A DNA stretch of 64,000 bases, taken from contig NC_087385.1 of NCBI RefSeq assembly GCF_963675165.1, positions 6,087,912-6,151,911 of the forward strand, written 5' to 3'. The notes below the pieces were generated by a model. It was not told where the DNA came from. It made no database searches and saw only the letters and a list, made by a program, of their open reading frames with translations. This DNA comes from Halichondria panicea. Taxonomy: Eukaryota; Porifera; Demospongiae; Suberitida; Halichondriidae. A program made the position numbers and the translations under genes. Below are positions 46,601 through 62,682 of the stretch, in pieces (the stretch's first letter is position 1; each line of letters starts with the position of its first letter).

Positions 46601-47264
46601 ATAGTGAGTCTATTATCATGGCTACTCACCCGAATCCACTGAAGAGCCTCAATATAAGGAAGACAGTAAAATTTGGGGCGAATGCTGACACAAGACCAAA
46701 CACACCACTAGTAGCAAGGGAAAATACCAAAGTCTTCTTTCGTCCTATCACGTCTGCCATTCCACCCCAAAAGTAGCTCCCGAACAGCATCCCTACGAAG
46801 ATGATCGAACTGAGGAGACCAGTTTCCCCATCTGTTAGCCCCAGTTCATCAGGGCGACCAATCACTGGTAGTACAAACGATATTGACAATACTTCCACCG
46901 CATCAGACGTGAGAGCCAGCCCGTTACAGATAACCAGAATAATATGGAAGAGCCCGAATCCGATATGCTGTAAGGCCACTTCATACTCTCTGACCACTCC
47001 ATTCTCATCAATACTATCGGCCACACTAGCAATCAAGTTCACTTTGTCCTGGGCTTTTGAGTAGATGACCTCTACATCAGTGGACTCGGCTTCACTTACT
47101 TGCCCATTCTCCATCAGTGTAGATTCAGCTATAACCTGGTGAGTGTGGCCAGCGTTGGTCGAGGTAGGGATGAGTACTTGAAGGTCTCTTTTTTCAGTGT
47201 TCTCATCTTCATCAGGGAGTTCATTGTACTTTCTTGTGCAGAGATTATCGTGCCCAAAAGACAT
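43682..47264 (-). CDS. SV2-like major-facilitator transporter with luminal pentapeptide repeats
   Basis: Minus-strand gene of about eight exons, starting at the ATG at 47264 (MSFGHDNLCTRKYNELPDED). A cytosolic acidic N terminus is followed by TM1-TM6 of an SLC22/SV2-type MFS: GFGLFHIILVICNGLALTSD, GSYFWGGMADVIGRKKTLVF and FRFHSWRLFIAISAVPSLLG with LPESPRYLLE. After TM7 (about 45380-45295) comes a large luminal domain (about 45170-44570) whose core is a run of pentapeptide repeats with Phe at every fifth position (NTTFNGVTFQRVNFTYASFN and on) and many N-glycosylation sequons. It returns to SALPGNLASMVAVYFLIRKY and AISTPAWNDTSLIVAEVYPT, matching SV2 TM8-TM10. The stop is at 43682. SV2 proteins are vesicle glycoproteins of regulated secretion, and the luminal pentapeptide fold is their signature. 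The substrate is unknown. Confidence 0.9.
45633..45830. mobile_element. Inverted-repeat element (MITE-like), copy B
   Basis: About 200 bp in an intron of the SV2-like gene. Its left part (ATAACTTGAATGCCGTGGATCC, 45652 onward) matches the right arm of copy A in NFRKB, read as the reverse complement. Its right part (AAAAATGTTGACATTGGATC, about 45797-45816) matches the reverse complement of copy A's left arm. A shared CCATGGxxAT core lies in the middle. Having both arms in one short unit defines the element better than copy A does. A 15-bp poly-C run follows at 45847. Confidence 0.75.
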
Positions 47265-47954
47265 CTCGTTTATGTGTAGTATCTAGTACACTCTTGACAT
47301 CAGTATCTTCTTGTGACAGACAGCTAGCTCGATCGTAGCAAGGGCTGTCTTGCTTTTGTTTATCGGAATCTGGATGTGGTCGTAATTCTTAAAAGTTCAT
47401 AATTAATTATGTCTTTTTCTTTTTTTCTACTGCCTCCACGCGTCATGAATAAACGTCCCCATAGAAATAGGCCACGCCCCTAGTAAACCCCTAGATTATG
47501 GCGTTCTTCTGGGAGCTGGTCATTTTCAGGCCAGTTCCTTACTATTGAAAGTGTTGCGACTAGCTGCTGTCATTGCTGTAGAATTAAGATTGTCTAAAAG
47601 CTCCAAAACTGCCCTTTTTGTGCAAATCAAAGTGAAGGAAGAAGATCTGTGACTGATATTCTGAAAGAAGCACACTTGTGCTGAAGAAGTGATCAAGTGT
47701 ATAGTTCCTCAAGGTGATTCTTGTAACTCCTGTAACTCTTGTGTAGGTATTATTTGCACCCTGTATTGTATAAGATATCATTGACTGCATGAACTACGCC
47801 ATCCTTTCTAGCTACATAGATGTCAGATTGTTTGTATCGTTTCATGACATGATCATTAACTATCTACTGTACTAGCCAGCTAATGTCCCTATTACTTTTA
47901 TGATAATTATTTATGATACATTGCTGTTGTTTTTGCAGTACTGTGCAGTCTCAA
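47265..47954. promoter_or_regulatory. Divergent intergenic region, SV2-like / USP
   Basis: About 690 bp between divergent starts. The last 16 bases (47939-47954) belong to the first recognised USP exon, preceded by a plausible acceptor TTTTTGCAG, so a non-coding 5' exon of the USP gene probably lies within this interval. Confidence 0.4.
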
Positions 47955-52945
<4,991 letters not shown>

Positions 52946-53914
52946 CTGAGGGCCACTGTAACAGGACACTTATGCCAATCATTAACTCAATCATCCACTT
53001 AATTTGTCTATAACGATATTTTTGTGTTTTTTATCCCAACTGCATGCCCACTTGTATAACAATGTTTTTACCAGTACGTTAATTGTGATATGTACAGCCT
53101 ATTAATATTAACAACACAACAAACATTTCAAGTGAACGGAACTCCTCAACATAAATATATATAGCAGTGTCAGTGGTTTGTACAAGGTGGGGGAGGTTCA
53201 ACAAACTTGGCTAGTAGCTTACCCACTACACAGTGTTCATGCTCGTAGTTCCCACCACAGTCATGTGAGACTGTTGCTTACATTGCTATTGTCACAGACC
53301 CCCAGCTAGCACATGTGCAGGGCTTCGTTGCCTAAATACACTCCTGTATTGTATTCCTAAAATGGCCTGCATTGCTTAATTGAACATTGGTATCATAGTG
53401 TTTACCAACAGACTTTGTTGCACCACAGGAAGATCTCGACTAACTTGCTTACTCTCGTGGGACTAAAGCCATACTTTATACAGATCATAATAAGCATCCT
53501 TCAGTAGAAGTCATAGGAAGACTTTGAGCAAACAACACACTGACTCATCACTTAACACCCTTAAAGACATTGATCTGATTCAAAGCACAACTATACATGT
53601 ATAATCATGGACACACACAAAACTAGATTGATGAAAAGCAGTGCAAAACTGTTTAAAGTAAAGTGGAAAAAGGAAAACTTGGTAGCAAAAGGTACGGAAG
53701 ACACAACAGTAAAGATATACGCAGAACAGTGCATGGTTCATTACTTCTAAGATAGGCATACTATAGACTTTGTACTGAATGTCAACGTGAGTGCTTTGCT
53801 TGTGACATAATAGTTATTAACAATATAAACATGTACACACTGCATGCATAACAACGTACTGTGACACTATTAAGTAGAAAACAAAACTCAGTGAGAACGC
53901 AGAGCATCCGTGCA
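52946..53914. other. Convergent intergenic region
   Basis: About 970 bp between the stops of the USP gene and the minus-strand WH1 protein gene. I see no gene, repeat or RNA structure in it; it is AT-rich 3' sequence. Confidence 0.45.
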
Positions 53915-55183
53915 TTAGTTGGCAGACATCAAAGTAGACTGGAACAGAACTGACTCGGTGAATTCTTTCTCGAGATTCAAGTCTAGGCGAGGGGGTGACT
54001 GGCTATAAGCAAAGCTGCCCTGACTGTTATTGTATGGCACACTTTTTTCGGGCTCAAGAGTGTCATATTCTTCGTTGTGATTTCCAGAGTTGAGTTGATC
54101 GTACATTGGTGGTGGTTGAGAATCTTGACTGTTTGTGGCAGGTTCGTTGGAGATGAATTGGTCATTCTGATCCTCGATAAAATCAGTGGTCACCACCTGC
54201 ACCATAGGGACTTGTTGCTCAACAGGGGGTGGTTGAAATACCTGGCTAGGTTCGGTTGGAGAAACTTCGGGGGGAGCAAATTCCTCTTGATAACCATTAT
54301 TAGTAATATCCACAGTGGCTTGGATCTGTACCGTGTGTGCCATGTGTAGTTGCTCATGAGCTGAGGATGGCTCGATGGCAGACGGTAGAGGAGAGATAGA
54401 TGGAGAGGTGGGGGGAGTGTTCAGGGAAGTTTGAGGGATACTTATCATCTTGAATGTCGTTTTTGGCTTTGAAATTTCGTGCTTTGATTTCTTCGATTGT
54501 GAGGATTTTCGCTTGACAGCCTGTCCATCGGCCTCTGACCTTCCCGCTGATGTGCCCAGCCCAAAAAGTGCTGCAAGGATGTCGCCCTTTGTCTTCTCAA
54601 TCTCTAGACATTCTTCGATTGCTTGGGTGCCTTGAATGTGCTGAAAATTGCAAGGCTTTGAAATCATTTCCTTCCGGAATCGAGCAGGTTGAGCAACACT
54701 CTCAGTGGAAGCTGGACCTTTCTTCCCGTCATCTCTCTGTCTCTCTTGATGCCAGGTGGTGTATACTGTATTGAGCTCACACGCTTGTTCCTTAGACGAG
54801 TATAACATGCCCATAATCACATTGACTTCACTCAGCGCGAAAACTTGGAAATTATCAGCCACAGCGGTGTATTCACAATTTGGTGCTAACTTTGACTTCC
54901 AGACCAAGACTCCATAATGAGCATTGTATAGACATAGGTTCATGGACCACATGTACTTTCGGCCGTTTTTATGCAGCTCACGATTCCTCAACAAACACGG
55001 TACTCCCGAAGTGACGTACTGCCACTGAATTTCTTGGAGATTCTCAACATATTTTGAAGCAAATACATGGACAGCACATTCGGCTACTTTGTTCTCAGCA
55101 TTTCGACTTGAAAGTGAAAACTGGATTCTTTCTATTAAGTCTTTGGTTATTGTGATATTTGGTACATTAATGAACTCAGACAT
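53915..55183 (-). CDS. Single-exon WH1/EVH1-domain protein with CRIB-like patch
   Basis: Uninterrupted ORF of 422 residues starting at the ATG at 55183 (MSEFINVPNITITKDLIERI). Residues about 30-150 look like a WH1/EVH1 fold. A strand-rich segment ends in MNLCLYNAHYGVLVWKSKL, then VADNFQVFALSEV, then a helix with SSKEQACELNTVYTTW. Residues about 185-225 contain ISKPCNFQHIQGT, which follows the CRIB pattern ISxPxxFxH but lacks the second His-Val-Gly, then GDILAALFGLG. The rest is low-complexity, Pro/Ser/Gln-rich, and no WH2, central or acidic (VCA) segment is present. The order WH1-CRIB-proline-rich is that of WASP, so this may be a WASP-like adaptor that cannot itself activate Arp2/3. The lack of introns is unusual here. 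Family assignment is tentative. Confidence 0.6.
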   Translation of the reverse strand: MSEFINVPNITITKDLIERIQFSLSSRNAENKVAECAVHVFASKYVENLQEIQWQYVTSGVPCLLRNRELHKNGRKYMWSMNLCLYNAHYGVLVWKSKLAPNCEYTAVADNFQVFALSEVNVIMGMLYSSKEQACELNTVYTTWHQERQRDDGKKGPASTESVAQPARFRKEMISKPCNFQHIQGTQAIEECLEIEKTKGDILAALFGLGTSAGRSEADGQAVKRKSSQSKKSKHEISKPKTTFKMISIPQTSLNTPPTSPSISPLPSAIEPSSAHEQLHMAHTVQIQATVDITNNGYQEEFAPPEVSPTEPSQVFQPPPVEQQVPMVQVVTTDFIEDQNDQFISNEPATNSQDSQPPPMYDQLNSGNHNEEYDTLEPEKSVPYNNSQGSFAYSQSPPRLDLNLEKEFTESVLFQSTLMSAN

Positions 55184-55629
55184 CTTTGTAGAGAATTCAG
55201 GAGATTCTTTGTACTTGCAGTTAATAGTATGTTCTTTGCTGCAGTGGGAAAAGAAATGGTTAAAGTAAAGTATTGCTAGCAGCTATCAAACTTACCATGT
55301 ACATGCAGTTTAGTTTGCAGTTGACTCTCTGCAGCAAATCCACTGGCATAAAACGATCACACTAGCACTGTACTAGAAAGCACTGATAGGTAGATCTAAT
55401 CGTGTTTCGATACAATCTTCTTGGATTATAATTAGTTGTTCAGGAGGGGACTGCTGGAGTTCTTGCTCACTACTATCTCTTTGCAGTGAATGCACAATTA
55501 TCTTTTGCAATATCCGGTTATGATTTTGGCACATGCTTATTGGAAATGGGCGTCAACAAAACAAAGTAAAAACAGGTCATGATTGTAGTTTTTGTCTCTA
55601 TAAATTATATACAGAGCACAGAAATTAGT
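55184..55629. other. Intergenic, WH1 gene to sugar-kinase fusion
   Basis: About 450 bp with no supported coding sequence. It contains the promoter of the minus-strand WH1 gene and the 3' end of the upstream minus-strand gene. Confidence 0.4.
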
Positions 55630-58600
55630 TCATTTTTGCTGTACAGGGGAATATACTTGCACATCACAAAACACGTATCCCTTCTGTTGAAATACTTTTT
55701 TCATTTCCAGCTGCATCGACAAAGAAAAAAACACATCCAACAATTATCTTACACAATTTGTAATAAACTATACCTTCTTGTCTGCATCACTACAGATCCC
55801 AAACACAGCCCCTCCACTACCAGCAAACTTGCCACAGGAGCCGTGTGCTCGTGCTATCTCCACCATCTCTAGATTATCCTCCCCCAGGGCTTGGTCTCCG
55901 TAGATACGACGACGTGTGTCAAAGTTTTTGTTTATCAGAGTGGACAATCTTGGTACCACGTTAAATCAAGAGCAAAGTAAAAGCGCCAAAAATATACACT
56001 TACTGTTTAAAATTCTGCTCCTCAATTGCAGTCCTGGAATGGAATTAAAACATGCAGTGTCCAAAATGTCCACTGGACGTCATTAATTTTAGAGAACAAA
56101 CCTTGACTGATCCGTTAGATTGGCGAACTGTTTCATTGCATCCAACACCTCTTGATCACCTGCAATGGATTGTCACACATGACCTGTAGATATGTATACA
56201 TAGCCATGAACAAAGAACCTTTAATCCATCGCTCCTTCACAGTGCTGTGCATCTTTCCTAGAGAGAAAATATGTTAATTATTCAGGGCAGGCACACAAAT
56301 ACATTCACAAAGAAGCTGCTGAATTGACCACAGTAAAGAAGGTGAAGTTGTAGAAGCATTATCACACTCTCATCATGCACTTGTAGGGACTACTAACCCG
56401 AGTCACTGGGGTCTGACAGATAGGCTAGCCACAATGGAGGGAGCTTACATGGATTCAGTCTCTCATATGTTCCTGCAGGAGATAATTAACATACAGTCGT
56501 TTGTTTACCCTAGTTGTGGAACACGATGTCAAGTTGTGTTGCAAGACTGAACACAACATGGGAGACAAACCCACCGCCCACGAACTGAATGGTGATTGCT
56601 GTGTTCCTAATTAGCTACAAACCATAATTTAAACCAAAATTCGTGGGTCAGATTACAATGTCAGTTGGAGACTTACTGGGACAGAGGTACTTTCTTTGTA
56701 TTACCTTCTCTCCCAGCCAATAAAATACACACACAAACCATGTTTCTGCTTCTCCATTGTCTCTCGATCAAAATCCATACACACGAGTCCTTCGTACACC
56801 TGTAGTAATAGAGAAGAGCAGTTACACTACTGGGTCGAGTATTTAGAGGGTCACCTGAATCACTCTGTCTTGAAGGCCAGCTTGAATGTACAGTTCAGTG
56901 GTTTCAACTCCTAGTACAAAGTTGGGCTGTAATGGCAAGGGCATGTCCTGCAAACAAAACTTTGCCACCTCTCTCTCTATATTATTAGTTGACCGCTCAC
57001 TATCTCCGAGAGGTTGTAGAACTTCATTAAACATTTGAGGGTAGATGTAATGATAGCACTGCTCCCGGCCAGTCCCTACAAGAAGTTACAAAATGATGTT
57101 ATAATTACTCATGACAGGTAAGCGCCTCTTTAGCTCACTCACCACTTGTCTTGGGATATTGGTGTCGTAAGTCAGAGTGAAGTTTTTACGAGCCAGAGCA
57201 ATTCTGTCGAATGTGTGTGTACACACAAGACAATGATCTAGCTGCAGACTGATTTGTACGTGGTAACCAACCCATGCTCGGCACAGTATTGATAGAACTG
57301 CTTGCACGTTGCTTGCAACAAACGCAATCCTCCCAAATACCTGCAGCCAAACCATCATCAATAATAACATGAGAGAGACGAGTTACATACATATAATGCA
57401 CAGCTCACCCCTCCTTCCTGCTAACACCATAGAGGTCAGAGAGACTGCCAAACTCCGTGGGGTCATTGAGAGGGTGAGGGATGAGTTTCTGTGTATGCAT
57501 GATGACAGATATGGAGGTTAGTTAGCAGCAATACCCGGCCACACTTGCACTTGCCAATTTTGAGGACTCCACGATTGTAACCTCAGCCCAAAAGTTAGCA
57601 ATGGAGAAAGAAATGGTCTTCCCAAAGAAGCCGTCAGATGGATTTCCCATCAACCCTATCCTAGAGAGAGCTTAAAGTAATACGGAGAAGTAATTATATT
57701 CTTGCCTGGCGTAAATACGAAATGTGATGGGTGAAGCTTGCTCAGTGCTTTGCAACTGCTTCTGTTTGAACCAGGAAATCCACTTCTCATAGTCGGCCAG
57801 AGTCACCTGACCTATCAGTTGGAACCTCGTGGGCAGTTTCATACCGTACACAGTTCTCTTGGTCACCAGCCACGCCTAACAACGTGAGAGTGAGGTCAAA
57901 ACAATCATTGACTAATACAATCTTTGATGCTGTGTTACAGAAATGCTTTAAACCAAATTACAGAGTCCAAGTGCGCCATTATTATTATTACAACAATAAG
58001 TGTTACTAAGAATAGGACTCACCATGAACATTCCCAGGGCCCTCTTTGTTTTGTTGGTGTGCTGATCCGTGTACTCACTGACAAGTTTGAGTGAGTCTCT
58101 CTGAAGGCAATAGAACACGGGACTGGCCAATCGTGAGGTGGTCTCGTGAGACTGGGGCTTCTCAATAAACTTGGTGATTCTGGAGTGTAGTATAATAGAG
58201 AAGATCAATAATTAAGCTCCTCATTATAAACGCACTAATTTGTGCCTGTAAAATCGTCACAAGGGATAAAAAACAAATTTGACCCTGACCTTCCAGTTGG
58301 TACGTCAATCTCTACAATCCCTCTCTGCTCAGTGGATTCAGATTCAGGTAGCTCATAGTATATAGCCAGGTCTCCTTTCTGTGAGAGAGAGGCACATGGT
58401 TAGCAGTGTGAGCAACCACCAACAGCTTACCTTGAGCTTGAAGTAGTTACACACTTGACCAATGTCAAAATTGTGTCCAAAGAGCATATCACCAGCCACC
58501 TAAATATAATAAACAAATTAATGATTGGACAATAAGGCAGCATCTAAGTTGGTGTTCTCAACAGTAGTACATACCACCATGATGTCGTTGATTATATTCT

Positions 58601-59400
58601 TGCTTCGAATAGCCAACTCCAAATCACCCACTGCCCCTAGACTGAAGAGACAGTATGTAAACACCACGAGACTAGCTGTAGCAGCTTCAGCCCTTTTATG
58701 AGCGTGGGAAATCTGTTGTTGTGTCCATTAATTTAATTACGAGCTCTTTACAAGCACTTCACATGATAAATACAAGCCATTTTACAGTTCAGTGATATTC
58801 ACCTATTTTCTATGGTGGTCGATCCATCATTGATGATGTTATGCACTGGAAAGCTGTGAGCACTCGCCCACCTCTCATAGTGTTTGTACCTAGCAGTGCA
58901 TCTCAGCAGTTAACACAAAACCGTAATTACAGTATAAGGCGGAGGTGTATTGAAAAAGCTCTGAACATGACCTCCAATTTACCAAACCTGTTAGACCTTA
59001 CCTTGCAGCATTCGTAACTAGATACACATCGCTGAACTGCTGACGACTGTCAATATAACAGAGAGGGGTGAGGGGTGGACGACAAAATCAAAATCAAAAT
59101 CATGGTAATACCTCTGAAGGGCATTCCACCAGCAGTCCAGTATGGTGTCCCCGCTGCCTGAAGAGTCTGGTCTGGCCGGCAGGAGAGCCTTGGGGATTCC
59201 AATCAGGTGATCGTAAGCTCCACTACGATTCTCCTGCAACATGGACAGCAGGTAGCAATACAATATTAATGTCAATACAAACAACTTTATATCAACACTG
59301 CACTGCACTGCAGGTAGTAAACTCTAGCTAATGTAATGTGTACCAGTATTTGCCTCTCCAGAACAACTCCATGACCAGCTACAAGGATAATGCAAATCAT
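55630..59400 (-). CDS. Nucleotidyltransferase-GHMP kinase fusion, probable glucuronokinase/UDP-sugar synthase
   Basis: About 20 small exons on the minus strand, from the ATG at 59400 (MICIILVAGHGVVLERQIL) to a stop at 55630. The N-terminal half looks like a sugar-phosphate nucleotidyltransferase: VAGHGVVLERQ at the nucleotide loop, then FSDVYLVTNAAR, DGSTTIENRLGAVGDLELAI, VVAGDMLFGHNFD, and GRITKFIEKPQS. The C-terminal half is a GHMP kinase similar to plant glucuronokinase: IGLMGNPSDGFFGKTISFSI, the phosphate loop GLAGSSAIITSTLKCLM, and the closing motif SCGKFAGSGGAVFGIC. Together the two activities would make a sugar 1-phosphate and charge it with a nucleotide, most simply glucuronate to GlcA-1-P to UDP-GlcA. 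The substrate is inferred from family resemblance. I know of no vertebrate counterpart. Confidence 0.82.
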
Positions 59401-59865
59401 TGGCTTGCTTGGAGGATGAAGTAGCTCAGTTCATGTCAGTGAGTTAGGGCTGGTGAAGTGGAGGGTAAGGATGGTTGAAGCATTAAAGCTACACAGCAAT
59501 GTGGGGTTTTCCCCTAACTGTAGCAGGACCAGCAGGGGTGGGGCTGAAACCACTGGGTTCTAAATAGAAACAAAAATTAATGACTTCTACAGTGTACCAC
59601 GTGAAGGACATGCAGCAGCGGTCTGGGTAATGATAACTAGTGGTAGAGTGTTCATACCACATTCTCAGGAGGATCACAGATCTCTTTGAAGTGACAAGGT
59701 AGCTATAGAGACGTGCCTCTGTTTGGTAAGTAAACTTCATTTTATATTAATAGGCTTTTAATTTAAGCTCTGAATACATAGTAGGCCTATGGACTTAAAT
59801 CTTGTTCAGGGACAACCATTTCCTTTTGTACTTTGCAGCACTGCTGAGATTGCTGAGATTAGAGA
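59401..59865. promoter_or_regulatory. Divergent intergenic region, sugar-kinase fusion / GPR157-like
   Basis: About 465 bp between divergent start codons. A probable 5' untranslated exon of the receptor gene begins after an acceptor CTTTGCAG at about 59831-59838. The minus-strand ORF at 59489-59740 has no recognisable features and is probably chance. Confidence 0.4.
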
Positions 59866-61197
59866 ATGCTTCTATCTATTCTGACCTCACTTGCTGCCAG
59901 GGGATCTGTACAGGCCAACAACACCACTGATGTGTGTGTGAATGGCAGTCTCGCCTACGCTCCAGACAGTATTCGTGTGGTGGTGGGTGTCACTTGCATA
60001 CTGTCCATGATCGGAGCTCTACTGATTATTTTCTCGTACATTCTAATTCGTGATATTCGTACCAAAGCGAGGGAGATCCTCGTCAACTTGTCACTGATGG
60101 ATTTTATGGCTGCTGCCGCCAATTTTTTCGGAGTTGTTACAAATTTCTCCAAATATAACAATGGTACTGATAGCGTTGAAGGGTATGTTTGTCTGATTCA
60201 AGCTTCCTTTGCCATGTATGGGACCCTCTCTTCAGTGTTGTGGACAATTTGTGTGGCAGTGTACGTGTTTTTTAGGATAATGCTGGAGAATTCCAAAGTA
60301 GCACAGAGATCGGTTTATGGCTTCTACGTTATATGCTATGGTCTTCCACTCATCATGACTCTGTGGTTCAGCCTCACGGGAAAGCTGGGTCTGGACACTT
60401 ATGGTGGATCAGGCTGGTGTTCTTTGAAGACATATGATAAACATGGAGTACCCAAACCTTTCAATGTGGTCATTGGCAACGATATTTGGATCTACCTGAC
60501 GATTATTCTTGTGCCTTTGATTTTCATCTCACTTCACTTCTACCTACGATATCAGGTATGTACATATGGGGGACTTTTTAGTATAAAATTTTTCAGTTTC
60601 TATTACTTTATTATTTACATACAGGTGAAGGCTGGCAAGACCATTTTGACTCAGAACGTGTCGAGTGCTGTTCAAAGTGTGGAGAGAAAGCTCATGTTGA
60701 TCCCCATCATCTTTATACTTCTGCGTATATGGAGCTTGCTTCTGGTTATAATAAAGGTTGAAATGGACATACCTCTCGGCTGTGTTGCCATTCTCTTCTT
60801 CCTACACATTGCGGTAAATATGTTAGTGCAATGCATTCCTTAATTTACTCAAGGGACTTGAAGAAAGAATTTTATACCAGTGTTACTTCATGTGTAGTAT
60901 TACTTTATGTATTCAAATATTTTTTCATACATGTAGGGTATTGGAGATTCTGGCCAAGGATTTGCAAATGCTATCCTCTTTGTTCTGTTCACTCCAAGAG
61001 TTCGACGATATTTCTTTCGCTTGTGTATTGGTTGTGAGCCATGCCGTCGACCGCAGGGGAATCCCCTGTTTGTTAAGAAGGCTCAGTATGGAAGTGTTCC
61101 CTCGGACCCAGACACTGACTATTCAGCAGCTACCGTCTCCGAAGCCTCGGCTATGAATGAACAGGACATTAAAAGCTTATTAGTCAATGCTTCTTAA
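59866..61197 (+). CDS. GPR157-like seven-transmembrane receptor
   Basis: Three coding exons: 59866-60555, 60625-60813 and 60937-61197, about 379 residues. The N terminus is short with N-glycosylation sites (NNTTD, NGS). Seven hydrophobic segments follow, with landmarks of GPR157 and the cAMP-receptor-like group: EILVNLSLMDFMAAAANFFG in TM2, SSVLWTICVAVYVFFRI in TM3, GLPLIMTLW in TM4, KLMLIPIIFILLRIWSLL in TM6 and GFANAILFVLFTPRVRRYFF in TM7. The cytosolic tail is Ser/Thr-rich. Human GPR157 signals through Gq in cilia-related contexts; the ligand here is unknown. Placement with GPR157 rather than Dictyostelium-type cAMP receptors rests on the TM6-TM7 match. Confidence 0.88.
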
Positions 61198-61421
61198 CTC
61201 ATTTCACAGCAATCAATTTCCCCTTTTTTCCTGTTTCGTTATAGTATCATAATGCAACTCAAATTATGTCAATTCTTGACTTGTTATTTTAAGAACAAGG
61301 CTGGAGTTAGCCTCTTTCACTAGCACTCTGGCAGTTGAATCGTTACAATCTCATTATCTAATTAAACGAATATGAACTGGCAAACCCCAGCTTATTTAAA
61401 AGTAATTTCGAAAGGATAAAA

Positions 61422-62147
61422 ATGGCAACACAAAGACTGTCTATTTCTAGAGTGCTCCAGTTCTGTGGCCGGCTATGGCTGCTCTGGTTCAAAGCCGCTC
61501 TCTGTATGTCCCTACTGAGCATCATGGCGTCTGTGATCCAAGTAGCCGTATCTCAAGACCTCATGGAGGTAGGGGACGACTATGGAAGTGGAGGCTTCCT
61601 TGATGACAATGCCAACTGCACAACTGTTGAAAACAACACCAACTGCACTGATATACCAGCCGATGGGCTTTGCTTGAACTGCACCTTTAATTTTGACTGT
61701 ATGTATGGGAGCAATACAACTGCAGAGTGTAGAGTGCCAGAGGATGTAGAGTGTGTGGTAAGTTAATTGAAGTATTTTATGTAGCATCTGCAAAGCCAGA
61801 TTTATTCCTGTAAGCTTTCGTACCCTCACACACCCACACCCACACCCACACACACACACACACACACCTAATGCAGGGAGAGCGGAGATTCAACCGTACC
61901 TTTATGTGCCAGTATTGCTACCAGCTAGAGGAGAGCGACTATTGTTGCTCATCCAACACCTCATGCAACGCCAGGGGGACCCCAACTGCCAACTACATTG
62001 CTAACTGCACCGCTAGGAACAGTGTCACCTGTCTCCGTAAGTTACATGTTCAATCACACACACACACACACGCAAACACACACACACACGCAAACACATA
62101 CACACGCAAACACACACACACACACACACACGCAAACACACACACAC

Positions 62148-62204
<57 letters not shown>

Positions 62205-62599
62205 ATGGAGCATATTGCTATTGTATATTCTTTAGCTAAACGAACGCCTGGTAGACTTTTAGTACGATTTTGGCTTACTGTAACTGATAATTGCCGTAAC
62301 TGTAGTTTAGTTTGTACACTAAGGTGTGTACATTATCGTTTTATCGTTTTACAGCTCCACGAATATTTCAGAAGCAGCTGCAATGTCGCTACTCCAATGG
62401 GTACAGCTGGTCCACGGCTATTCTACTTAGCTTCACTCTAGGGGGCTTTGGAGTCGACAGATTTTACTTGGAGCTCTGGGGGTCAGCTATTGGGAAGCTT
62501 ATATCATTTGGAGGGCTGGGAGTGTGGTCGATACTGGACATTATCCTCATTGGAACTGGCTATGTAGGGCCGGCAGATGGCTCTGTGTATGTGTTCTAG
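61422..62599 (+). CDS. TM2D3: TM2 domain-containing protein 3 (Almondex homologue)
   Basis: Three exons: 61422-61757, 61877-62036 and 62355-62599, about 246 residues. It starts MATQRLSISRVLQFCG, with a hydrophobic signal segment to about residue 45. A Cys- and N-glycosylation-rich extracellular part follows (LCLNCTFNFDCMYG, MCQYCYQLEESDYCC). The last exon is the TM2 domain: NGYSWSTAILLSFTLGGFGV, then DRFYLELWG with the DRF motif between the two membrane helices, and GLGVWSILDIILIGTGYVGP. The C terminus SVYVF aligns with the vertebrate protein end. In flies the homologue (Almondex) is needed for Notch signalling. Intron 1 ends in, and intron 2 contains, long CA tracts. Confidence 0.95.
61828..61868. 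repeat. (CA)n microsatellite next to TM2D3 intron-1 acceptor
   Basis: CA-rich run ending eight bases before the acceptor AATGCAG of TM2D3 exon 2. Confidence 0.9.
62054..62203. repeat. Compound (CA)n/CGCAAA microsatellite in TM2D3 intron 2
   Basis: CA tract interrupted at intervals by CGCAAA, which gives a higher-order pattern of CA blocks of different length, ending in a long uninterrupted CA run. Confidence 0.95.
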
Positions 62600-62601
62600 T
62601 C

Positions 62602-62632
<31 letters not shown>

Positions 62633-62637
62633 TCTAG

Positions 62638-62670
<33 letters not shown>

Positions 62671-62682
62671 TGTGTGTGTGAA
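62584..62682. repeat. (TG)n microsatellite that has duplicated the TM2D3 stop region
   Basis: The string TGTATGTGTTCTAGTCTG, which contains the last codons and the TAG stop, occurs at 62586 and again about 38 bp downstream, each time followed by a long TG run. The coding end is therefore embedded in the microsatellite. Confidence 0.9.

Noticed and set aside
59489-59740. Minus-strand 83-codon ORF upstream of the sugar-kinase fusion
   Set aside because: No conserved motif, no clear link by splicing to the next exon, and the fusion protein already has a good ATG at 59400.
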